NCBI GenBank assembly: GCA_040513115.1
Contig: JBEVDW010000390.1
Location: forward strand, 1 to 7,646
Length of the DNA stretch: 7,646 nt
Source of the DNA: DATELY01 sp040513115
GTDB lineage: Bacteria; Pseudomonadota; Gammaproteobacteria; Steroidobacterales; Steroidobacteraceae
Reading direction: 5' to 3'
Part shown: positions 1 through 5,283 of the stretch, in pieces
Layout: every line of letters starts with the position of its first letter
Position numbering within the stretch: position 1 is the stretch's first letter
The notes under the pieces: model-generated
What the model was told of the DNA's origin: nothing
What the model saw: the letters and a program-made list of their open reading frames with translations, nothing else
The model's database searches: none
Program-made: the position numbers and the translations under genes

Positions 1-481
1 CGCCGTTCAAATGGACCGTCATCGAGTGGTCGAACGTCAGAATCGGCAGCGCCTCCTTGGGTTGAGCCGGCATGTCGATCTCCATCGCACCGCCGGTGCC
101 AACGGTGCTACCGGATTCGAGGCGCTTGCGTACGTTGTCATGGGCGATGACGGGCGAGGTCGCCTGGAATGCCGCGTTGCCGCCGGCGTGATCGGAGTGG
201 TAGTGCGTGTTGATGACGAAGCGCACCGGTTTGTCGGTGATGCCTTTGAGTGCTGCACGAATCTTGTCGGCGAGCGGTGCGAACTGATCGTCGACGATGA
301 CGATGCCGTCCTCGCCGACCGACACGCCGATGTTCCCGCCCGCCCCTTCCAGCATGTAGATATTGCCCGCCACTTTGGTGGCCTTGATCTCGACTTTGTC
401 GAAGTCCGGCTGCTGTGCGACGGTCAGCGAGGCGCAAGCGCCTAAGAGCGCTGCGATGACGGCGCGATGCATGAAGGTCAT
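1..481 (-). CDS. Metallo-beta-lactamase-fold hydrolase, exported, N-terminal part (runs off window)
   Basis: Partial gene: 160 codons from the start are visible and the frame stays open at base 1. The visible part holds the hallmark zinc motif H-Y-H-S-D-H at residues 93-98 (HxHxDH), after the strand GIVIVDDQFAP (59-69) and followed by AGGN. This marks the MBL superfamily (hydrolases such as glyoxalase II-like or lactamase-like enzymes), acting on an unknown substrate. The later metal ligands are outside the window. Residues 1-22 form a signal peptide (MTFMHRAVIAALLGACASLTVA), with likely signal peptidase I cleavage before QQPDF. An LGAC lipobox at residues 13-16 makes a lipoprotein an alternative; either way the enzyme should be periplasmic or envelope-bound. 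The ATG at 481 was chosen over the in-frame ATG at 472 because a GGGGGA stretch lies about 4 bases upstream of it. It is divergent from the DUF1428 gene. The family is secure; the specific reaction is not. Confidence 0.9.
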   Translation of the reverse strand, partial: MTFMHRAVIAALLGACASLTVAQQPDFDKVEIKATKVAGNIYMLEGAGGNIGVSVGEDGIVIVDDQFAPLADKIRAALKGITDKPVRFVINTHYHSDHAGGNAAFQATSPVIAHDNVRKRLESGSTVGTGGAMEIDMPAQPKEALPILTFDHSMTVHLNG

Positions 482-640
482 TCGATTCCCCCGTAACTGT
501 TGTTGCTCGAGCGACAGGCTAACGACAACGAGATGACGGAGCAATGATCGCTGTGATGTCGGATCATTCCATCCGTGTCCGTCCTTGAGGAGCGCTTGGT
601 AACATCGCGGCCCTTTGGCGCACTCAACAAGGAGATGATC

Positions 641-1000
641 ATGGCTCGATATGTCGACGGTTTCGTAGTGCCCGTACCGAAGAAGAGCGTGGCGGCTTAT
701 CGCAAGCTGGCGCGGAAGGCAGGAAAGATCTGGATGGAATATGGCGCGCTCGAATACTGCGAGTGTGTTGCTGACGACGTGAAGCCGGGCAAACAGACCT
801 CATTTCCACAGGCCGTGAAGCTCAAGCCCAATGAAGTCGTGTGGTTCTCCTGGATCGTGTACAAGTCGCGCCGGCATCGCGATCAGGTGAATGCCAAAGT
901 GATGAAGGATCCACGTCTGGCCGCGATGGGGCCTGACTCCATGCCATTCGACGGCAAGCGGATGATCTATGGCGGCTTCAAGGCCATGGTGGATATGTAG
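641..1000 (+). CDS. DUF1428 family protein (YbaA-like)
   Basis: A 119-residue protein of the DUF1428 family, which includes E. coli YbaA. It matches that family along its length: RYVDGFVVPVP at the N-terminus (3-13), a GALEYCECVADDV segment (35-47), VVWFSWIVYKS (66-76), and the very typical end MPFDGKRMIYGGF (101-113). The family has a small ferredoxin-like alpha/beta fold of the dimeric barrel type; its biochemical role is unknown. No signal peptide or membrane segment is seen, so it is probably cytosolic. The ATG at 641 has an AAGGAG at 629-634 with 6-base spacing. The ATG at 635 abuts the SD, and the more upstream in-frame ATG at 575 has no SD, so both are less likely. The gene stands alone, divergent from the MBL gene and converging on the TetR gene with a 14-base gap. 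I see no convincing sigma-70 promoter in the 159-base upstream gap. Confidence 0.93.
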   Translation: MARYVDGFVVPVPKKSVAAYRKLARKAGKIWMEYGALEYCECVADDVKPGKQTSFPQAVKLKPNEVVWFSWIVYKSRRHRDQVNAKVMKDPRLAAMGPDSMPFDGKRMIYGGFKAMVDM

Positions 1001-1014
1001 AGGTCACCCGCACC

Positions 1015-1626
1015 CTACTTCTTCGCCTTCGCACCCTCGATCAGGGTGCGAATGGCCCATCGCTTCACTTTGCGCGCCTCCGCCTCGTCGAGCTGCAGCA
1101 CATCCTTGAACACCACCATGGCTTCCGTGCCCAGTACGAGCGCCAACGCTCGGCTCAAGTTCTTCAGCGCGGCAGGTTTGAATTGACCGCGAGTGGGCTC
1201 CAGGGCGGCTTCGATCAACGGCGTGCGGCGATTCTGTCGCGCGGGCAGATCAGTGGCTGCATCGCCACGAACGGCACGATGCATGGATTGCGCGAGCATC
1301 ATGCGCAGCGGCGCTTCGTTCGCACGCATCATCTCTTCGAGCGCCGCATCGACACGCTCGACACGCGCAACCGGATCGTCTGACGAGACGTCGCGGAACA
1401 GATCTTCCGCATCCGGCACAGCCCCGTCGAGTGGCGCTTCGATCAGCAGCGCTTCCACGCTCGGGAAGTAGCGGTACGCCGTCGCACGCGACACGAGTGC
1501 TTCCGCTGCGATCTCGTCCAGTGTGGGATTGCGACCCTGCTTGATCAGGCGCCCAGCGGCCTGCAACAGATCCTTCCGGGTGCGACGTCGCTGATTGGGT
1601 CGCCCTGGCGCTTCGATCGCTGACAT
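1015..1626 (-). CDS. TetR/AcrR family transcriptional regulator
   Basis: A 203-residue one-component regulator, near the usual TetR length. The N-terminal DNA-binding domain begins with an arginine-rich arm (RPNQRRRTRKDLL, 9-21). The helix-turn-helix is at about 35-54 (TLDEIAAEALVSRATAYRYF), with the signature A-x-x-x-x-V-S-R-A-T-x-Y-R-Y-F. The rest (about 70-203) is a helical ligand-binding/dimerisation domain whose ligand cannot be read. The ATG at 1626 was chosen because the in-frame extension upstream lies entirely inside the SnoaL-like gene. The preceding stop (TGA) and this start are separated by one base (TGA-G-ATG), and the local SD is weak, so translational coupling is likely. The pair is transcribed from the promoter at 2096-2124, whose spacer is a perfect inverted repeat. 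Autorepression at that site, and control of the divergent VOC gene, are inferences from position and symmetry. Confidence 0.93.
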   Translation of the reverse strand: MSAIEAPGRPNQRRRTRKDLLQAAGRLIKQGRNPTLDEIAAEALVSRATAYRYFPSVEALLIEAPLDGAVPDAEDLFRDVSSDDPVARVERVDAALEEMMRANEAPLRMMLAQSMHRAVRGDAATDLPARQNRRTPLIEAALEPTRGQFKPAALKNLSRALALVLGTEAMVVFKDVLQLDEAEARKVKRWAIRTLIEGAKAKK

Positions 1627-1627
1627 C

Positions 1628-2050
1628 TCAGTTCTGCGGCAATTGACGGATGATGGCCGCCAGATCCAGCCACACGTTTTCACGCTTGATCGCGCCGTCG
1701 TCGGCAAACTCGATCACGTGCAGCAAGCGAAATTCCAGTGGACGGCCGCCGCCCTGCAAGCCGAACGGCCTGCCGGGTGCCTTGCCCCGCCACATCGACT
1801 CGTCAACGAGAAAATTCTCGCCGTAGAGCCGCCGCAGACATTCCACCTTGCTGTTGGACAGATCCGTGAAGAGCGATTCATAAAAGGCGCGTGCCGCTTC
1901 GCGGCCAAGCGTTGCGCCGGTGGGTGCGCCGACGATGTCGTGCTCGACGTCCGCGGACAGCGTAGCCAGCACACCCTCCACGTCATCGCGCGCTTCGAAC
2001 CCGAAATGCTCGTCGATCCTGCGATCCATTTCCTCGCGGGAGATGGCCAT
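1628..2050 (-). CDS. SnoaL-like / NTF2-fold protein
   Basis: A 140-residue protein that reads as a nuclear transport factor 2-like (SnoaL-type) domain. It has the N-terminal helix with RIDEHFGFEARDDVEGVLATLSADVEHDIVG (11-41), then GREAARAFYESLF (49-61), and a C-terminal half with RPLEFRLLHVIEFADDGAIKRENVWLDLAAIIRQL (103-137). The aromatic and acidic residues facing the cone-shaped pocket are typical of the superfamily, whose members include polyketide cyclases, isomerases and ligand-binding proteins. The exact reaction cannot be assigned. No signal peptide is seen. The ATG at 2050 follows an AGGG element with about 7-base spacing. The frame stays open upstream to 2119, but that start lies upstream of the inferred transcription start, inside the operator. 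It is first in the leftward SnoaL-tetR transcription unit. Its start codon sits inside a second copy of the operator half-site (2049-2058). Confidence 0.85.
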   Translation of the reverse strand: MAISREEMDRRIDEHFGFEARDDVEGVLATLSADVEHDIVGAPTGATLGREAARAFYESLFTDLSNSKVECLRRLYGENFLVDESMWRGKAPGRPFGLQGGGRPLEFRLLHVIEFADDGAIKRENVWLDLAAIIRQLPQN

Positions 2051-2095
2051 GAGACAACCCTCGTGTGAGAGCCCTGATGCTCTGGAATGGCCACT

Positions 2096-2124
2096 ATCGT
2101 AATGAGACAGTTGTCTCATTGCAA
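2096..2124 (-). promoter_or_regulatory. Sigma-70-type promoter for the SnoaL-tetR unit
   Basis: On the minus strand, -35 TTGCAA (2124-2119, 4/6 match) and -10 TACGAT (2101-2096, 4/6 match) are separated by exactly 17 bases. That spacer is almost entirely the inverted repeat. The expected transcription start is near 2089, giving a leader of about 40 bases before the ATG at 2050. The -35 hexamer is self-complementary, so the same six bases could also serve a rightward promoter, though the matching rightward -10 (TAGGAC at 2142-2147) is poor. Confidence 0.65.
2101..2120. promoter_or_regulatory. Perfect 20-bp inverted repeat, probable TetR operator
   Basis: AATGAGACA and TGTCTCATT form perfect 9-bp arms around a 2-base centre (GT on the plus strand). 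The size and symmetry suit a TetR-family dimer. The site lies between the tetR-containing transcription unit and the divergent VOC gene, and fills the spacer of the leftward promoter, so bound repressor would block RNA polymerase directly. The symmetry is seen in the sequence; the identity of the binding protein is inferred from gene position. Confidence 0.85.
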
Positions 2125-2254
2125 GTTTTTCGTCTCAAAATTAGGACTCTCTGATCTGAGCAACGGCTGTGCTTCCGATCGCGTTCCGGCATGTCGGATC
2201 TGCAGCGCACCGTACGTCCTTGCAACGAGACATCATTCACTGGGAGAAACAGCA

Positions 2255-2659
2255 ATGGCTCAGCAACTGTTCGTGAACCTGCCGGTAAAGAATCTGCAAC
2301 GCTCGATCGCGTTCTTCACCGAGCTGGGATACAGCTTCAATGCGCAATTCACGGATGAGAATGCGACCTGCATGATCATCGGTGAGAACCTCTTCGCGAT
2401 GCTGCTCGTCGAGGACTACTTCAAGACGTTCATCAAGAAACCAGTAGCCGACGCCAGGCGCAGCGCCGAAATGATCCTCGCGCTCTCCGTCGAGAGTCGC
2501 GCAGCGGTCGACGATCTCGTGAAGAAAGCAGTGGCCGCGGGTGCGGCGACGCCGGTCGAGCCGAAGGACTATGGCTTCATGTATCAGCACGGCTACGAGG
2601 ATCTGGATGGACACCTGTGGGAGGTGTTCTACATGGATCCGAATGCGCGACCGTCCTGA
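2255..2659 (+). CDS. VOC family (glyoxalase/bleomycin-resistance fold) protein
   Basis: A 134-residue vicinal-oxygen-chelate protein, of the group often annotated as predicted lactoylglutathione lyase. The first beta-alpha-beta-beta-beta module is LFVNLPVKNLQRSIAFFTELGYSFNAQF (5-32) with ENLFAMLLVEDYF (44-56). The second runs from MILALSVESRAAVDDLVKKAVAAGA (73-97) to the typical end YEDLDGHLWEVFYMDPN (114-130). The Glu in LWEVFYM (123) occupies the usual last metal-ligand position, while the first ligand position near residue 8 is Asn rather than His or Gln. Metal use and true glyoxalase activity are therefore uncertain. It is cytosolic, with no signal. The ATG at 2255 follows GGGAG (2242-2246) with 8-base spacing; an in-frame extension to 2087 crosses the operator and is not credible. 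It is divergent from the SnoaL-tetR pair, so probably under the same regulator, and is followed 82 bases later by the hydrolase gene in the same direction. Confidence 0.9.
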   Translation: MAQQLFVNLPVKNLQRSIAFFTELGYSFNAQFTDENATCMIIGENLFAMLLVEDYFKTFIKKPVADARRSAEMILALSVESRAAVDDLVKKAVAAGAATPVEPKDYGFMYQHGYEDLDGHLWEVFYMDPNARPS

Positions 2660-2741
2660 GTTGCGTGGCTGTACAAGGTCTGCTCTCGGAGGCAGTCGAT
2701 TGCTACGGTAAGCTTCCATGGTGCGCAGTGCAGGAGTCACC

Positions 2742-3617
2742 ATGACAGCCGATCACTCGAGCGATCCGCCTCCCCTCTCACGCCGCGAGTTCACCGCACT
2801 CTCCATCGCTGCCGGCGTCGCCGCGGCGACGCGTGCAAGTGCGGCTGCGAGCACAGTCGAACAGGCAATCGAGGTACGCACACCGAGCGGCGTGTGCGAC
2901 GCGGTCGTCGTACATCCCGAAGGCAAGGGGCAATGGCCGGCGGCGATACTCTTCACGGATGCTTTCGGATTGCGACCCGCGATGCGCGACATGGCGCAGC
3001 GACTCGCAGCTGATGGGTACGCTGTGCTCGTGCCGAATCCTTACTATCGTTCGACGAAGGCACCCGGCATCGATGCCACCCACTTCGATTTTCAGAACCC
3101 TGCCGACCGCGCCAAGCTGCAAGCGTTGCGCGCCCCGCTCACCACGGATGCTGTCGTGCAGGATGCGACGGCGTACTTTGAATACCTGGATGCACGGCCC
3201 TTCGTGAACAAGAAGGCAACTGCCGGAGCGTTCGGTTACTGCATGGGCGGGCTCATGACACTGCAAGCCGCTGCTGGCGTGCCGAGTCGCATCGGTGCGG
3301 GTGCATCCTTCCACGGCGGCGGTCTTGTGACGGAGCAGCCGGACAGTCCGCACCTGTCCGTGCCCAGGATGAAAGGCGAATATCTCATCGCAATCGCGGC
3401 GAACGATGATGCCGCTCAACCCGAGGCGAAGACGAAGCTCGCGGATGCGTTCCGCGCCGCGAAAATCCCCGCAAAGGTGGCAGTGTATGAAGGCACGTTG
3501 CACGGCTGGTGCGTGAAGGACATGCCAGTGCGCGATGGCGAGCCGATCTACAACGTAGCGCAGGCGGAGCGGGCGTGGGGTGAGCTGGTCGCGCTGTTCA
3601 AACGCAGACTGGTGTGA
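2742..3617 (+). CDS. Dienelactone hydrolase family protein, Tat-exported
   Basis: A 291-residue alpha/beta hydrolase of the dienelactone hydrolase family. A twin-arginine signal is clear: PPPLSRREFTALS (9-21) followed by an alanine-rich hydrophobic stretch and an A-S-A cleavage site near residue 34. The folded enzyme should therefore be exported to the periplasm. The nucleophile elbow is G-Y-C-M-G-G with Cys at about 167. The acid is probably Asp 222/223 in IAANDDA, and the histidine is at about 254 in LHGWCV, giving the Cys-Asp-His triad of the family. The substrate (lactone or ester) is not identifiable. The ATG at 2742 has AGGAG (2732-2736) at 5-base spacing; the in-frame ATG at 2718 has no SD. 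It follows the VOC gene by 82 bases without a visible terminator, so co-transcription is plausible. Mature family members are about 230-260 residues, which agrees. Confidence 0.92.
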   Translation: MTADHSSDPPPLSRREFTALSIAAGVAAATRASAAASTVEQAIEVRTPSGVCDAVVVHPEGKGQWPAAILFTDAFGLRPAMRDMAQRLAADGYAVLVPNPYYRSTKAPGIDATHFDFQNPADRAKLQALRAPLTTDAVVQDATAYFEYLDARPFVNKKATAGAFGYCMGGLMTLQAAAGVPSRIGAGASFHGGGLVTEQPDSPHLSVPRMKGEYLIAIAANDDAAQPEAKTKLADAFRAAKIPAKVAVYEGTLHGWCVKDMPVRDGEPIYNVAQAERAWGELVALFKRRLV

Positions 3618-3714
3618 GGCTCAGCGGCGGCAGTATGAAATGCCTTCCGCGCCATCGTCCAGTCGTGGCGGTTTCTGACTCCAATTCGCCTGCCGCTTGG
3701 TCTAGCCTGCCTGC

Positions 3715-4194
3715 ATGAGCCAGTTCACGTATCAGCTCGCCCGGACATCTGACGCCGAGACCATCTCGCATCTGTCGCGGTCGCTGATCGAAGTCGGACT
3801 GCATCCGGCGTGGTCGGTGCAGCGTGTGCGCTGGCACATTCGTCACCGGGAAAGCGTGGTGCTCACCTCCCGGGCGGGTAGCTCGCTCGTGGGCTTTGCG
3901 ATCATGGAGTTTCACGACTCCGATGCGCACCTGAATTTATTGGGCGTGTTGCCGCGCTATCAGCGCGGCGGTGTCGGGCGCGACCTGCTCGCCTGGCTGG
4001 AAGCGAGTGCGATCACCGCGGGTACATTCCTGATCAAGCTGGAAGTGCGTGCGGGTAACGTCGCAGGCCGCGCGTTCTACAGCGGCCTGGGATATCGCGA
4101 GGTGGGTGAGGTGCCGGGTTACTACCAAGGCCGCGAGACTGCCGTTCGCATGTCTCGCGACCTTCGGTTGAATTGCACCAGCTTCGAGAAGTGA
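3715..4194 (+). CDS. GNAT family N-acetyltransferase
   Basis: A 159-residue acetyl-CoA-dependent acetyltransferase. The cofactor-binding motif A is complete at about 74-95: LNLLGVLPRYQRGGVGRDLL, with the Q-R-G-G-V-G pyrophosphate loop. Motif B follows as IKLEVRAGNVAGRAFYSGLGYREVGEVPGYY (107-137), in the RimI-like pattern of Asn then F-Y-x-x-L-G-Y. The acceptor (amino group of a protein or small molecule) is unknown. It is cytosolic. No Shine-Dalgarno precedes the ATG at 3715. Instead a -10-like TAGCCT (3703-3708) ends 6 bases before it, which could give a leaderless mRNA, although no good -35 is seen. It follows the hydrolase gene by 97 bases and converges on the coiled-coil gene with a 15-base gap. 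Confidence 0.92.
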   Translation: MSQFTYQLARTSDAETISHLSRSLIEVGLHPAWSVQRVRWHIRHRESVVLTSRAGSSLVGFAIMEFHDSDAHLNLLGVLPRYQRGGVGRDLLAWLEASAITAGTFLIKLEVRAGNVAGRAFYSGLGYREVGEVPGYYQGRETAVRMSRDLRLNCTSFEK

Positions 4195-4209
4195 CCGTCG
4201 GCGTTGAGA

Positions 4210-4968
4210 TCAGCCGACTTTACGGAGCCGTTGGTTTGTCTGCTCCGGCTTTGCCTTCGAAGGTCCCTGCTCGATCGCTTCGATGAGCTTTGTGTCCAGC
4301 TCGGGTACCGCAGGCACGTCTTTCTCTTCCGTCACCAGCGGCTTCAACTGCTCACGCAGCTTCACCGTCAGCTCGTGCAGCTCGCGATACTGCGTGATCA
4401 GCTTGCTGACCTCGGTCAGCTTTTGATCCTGCTTCTGCTTCTCGGCACGCAACGTGTTGAAGGACGTTTCCACCTGACGACGCGCATCGGCTTCGTCCTG
4501 CTTTTCCTTCTTCAGCGCCTTCAACTTCTTGACGACGTTTTCCGGCGTGTCGGCCAGCGACGTGTTGATCGCCTTCAGTGCCTTCTCTTTCTCGGCCAGG
4601 CGATCCTTCACCTTCTGCAGTTCGCCGGCGGAGGTCGCACGCTCGGTGGCGATCTGCGCGGTCGCCTTCTCCAGGGCGGCGGTCAGCTCTGAGACCTTCG
4701 CTTCCGCTGTCGTCTGGGCTTGCGCGGTGGTCGCAAGCTTCTTGTCCATGTCAGCGATCGCCGTCTTGGCCTGCTCTTTGGCCTGGGCAACGTCGATTTC
4801 GGTTTGCGCCACCTTCTTGAGGGCGGCATCGAAGGCCGGACGGAGCTCTTCGGTTTTTGCGTTGGGGTCCAGTTTCAGGGCATCCGTGACCACTCGGATC
4901 AGCATCTGCTTGCTGATCGCCAGTTCTTTCCACATCTTCAGCTGCAGCTCTATTTGGGCTTGATCCAC
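4210..4968 (-). CDS. Hypothetical coiled-coil protein
   Basis: A 252-residue protein I do not recognise. It has no cysteine, no signal peptide and no membrane segment, and is dominated by Ala, Lys, Glu and Gln. The N-terminal ~50 residues (IELQLKMWKELAISKQMLIRVVTDALKLDPNAKTEELRPAFDAALKK) look like a small compact helical region. Residues ~55-210 are long heptad-like helices (KVSELTAALEKATAQIATER, KVKDRLAEKEKALKAINTSL), broken once by Asp-Thr-Pro near 140-142. The tail (215-252) is proline- and charge-rich and probably disordered. The GTG at 4968 was chosen because GAAGG lies upstream with 7-base spacing. The overlapping ATG one base upstream is out of frame, and the next in-frame ATG is 11 codons in. 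A -10 TACAAT lies about 40 bases upstream. It is divergent from the AIM24-M48 pair and convergent with the GNAT gene. A structural or scaffold role is only a guess. Confidence 0.85.
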   Translation of the reverse strand: MDQAQIELQLKMWKELAISKQMLIRVVTDALKLDPNAKTEELRPAFDAALKKVAQTEIDVAQAKEQAKTAIADMDKKLATTAQAQTTAEAKVSELTAALEKATAQIATERATSAGELQKVKDRLAEKEKALKAINTSLADTPENVVKKLKALKKEKQDEADARRQVETSFNTLRAEKQKQDQKLTEVSKLITQYRELHELTVKLREQLKPLVTEEKDVPAVPELDTKLIEAIEQGPSKAKPEQTNQRLRKVG

Positions 4969-5007
4969 ATTACTACCTTCAGTCGGGGGGAGGGTTGGGG
5001 ACCGCGG

Positions 5008-5013
5008 ATTGTA
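5008..5013 (-). promoter_or_regulatory. -10 element of the coiled-coil gene promoter
   Basis: TACAAT on the minus strand matches the sigma-70 -10 consensus at 5/6 positions. The expected start is near 5001, about 33 bases before the GTG. The -35 region is weak: the best candidate, TCGGCC at an 18-base spacing, matches 3/6. It is likely a real but modest promoter. Confidence 0.5.
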
Positions 5014-5054
5014 GTCTAGAACCAGTCTCGAGGCCGACCTTCGTTCCACTACAA

Positions 5055-5066
5055 CCGCATGCGGTG
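5055..5066. repeat. Perfect 12-bp palindrome
   Basis: ACCGCATGCGGT is self-complementary over all 12 bases, and symmetry stops at the flanking bases. It lies about 45 bases upstream of the coiled-coil -10, in the shared regulatory region. It could bind a dimeric regulator or be chance; no cognate regulator gene is adjacent. Confidence 0.4.
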
Positions 5067-5283
5067 ATTGCTGCCTGCTCGTGAGGGTGGCTGGGGAAAC
5101 GGCCGCGACATAACGATGCAGGTGTGGAAGGGCGCTGGACTCTTGGGCTCCGGGCGAGAAACAACGCACTCGGCGATATGTTCCTTCTTTGCCCTTCGTG
5201 GCTCAGAAACCTTCCCCGGCCCTCTCCATGGGCCCGGTTCGCTATCCTTACAACCCCCTCAAGTGCTCAGCGGAGCCGCAGCA

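Larger units (their letters stand above)
4969..5283. other. 315-base divergent intergenic region
   Basis: It separates the leftward coiled-coil gene from the rightward AIM24-M48 pair. It contains the minus-strand -10 at 5008-5013, a C-rich (minus-strand) leader, a perfect 12-bp palindrome (ACCGCATGCGGT) at 5055-5066, and a -10-like TATCCT at 5243-5248 upstream of the AIM24 start without a convincing -35. The AIM24 frame stays open leftward to 5068, but that extension has no SD and a composition unlike the family. I see no tRNA, known riboswitch or intrinsic terminator. Confidence 0.6.

Noticed and set aside
585..605. Possible promoter for DUF1428 (TTGAGG and TAACAT)
   Set aside because: The two hexamers are only 9 bases apart, and no acceptable -35 sits at 16-18 bases from TAACAT.
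1030..1050. Perfect 8-bp stem (CGCACCCT / AGGGTGCG) with a 5-base loop, resembling a terminator
   Set aside because: It lies inside the 3' coding end of the TetR gene, and neither strand has a T-run after the stem.
2237..2743. Leftward open frame of 168 codons over the VOC gene
   Set aside because: It is antisense to a well-supported VOC gene, with no SD and no recognisable domain.
3624..3650. Imperfect hairpin (GCGG / GGCA arms paired with TGCC / CCGC) after the hydrolase gene
   Set aside because: It has short interrupted arms and an 8-base loop with no T-run, so I do not call it a terminator.
4204..4692. Leucine-rich rightward open frame of 162 codons
   Set aside because: It is the antisense shadow of the coiled-coil gene, whose Lys/Gln/Glu codons read as Leu-rich on the other strand. 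It has no SD and no family character.
5218..5234. GGCCC / GGGCC hairpin upstream of the AIM24 gene
   Set aside because: Only 5 bp of stem, which is expected by chance in GC-rich sequence.
5068..5283. In-frame 72-codon N-terminal extension of the AIM24 gene
   Set aside because: It has no SD at its ATG and the sequence does not resemble the family. The start at 5284 has a well-spaced GGAG and matches the expected family N-terminus.
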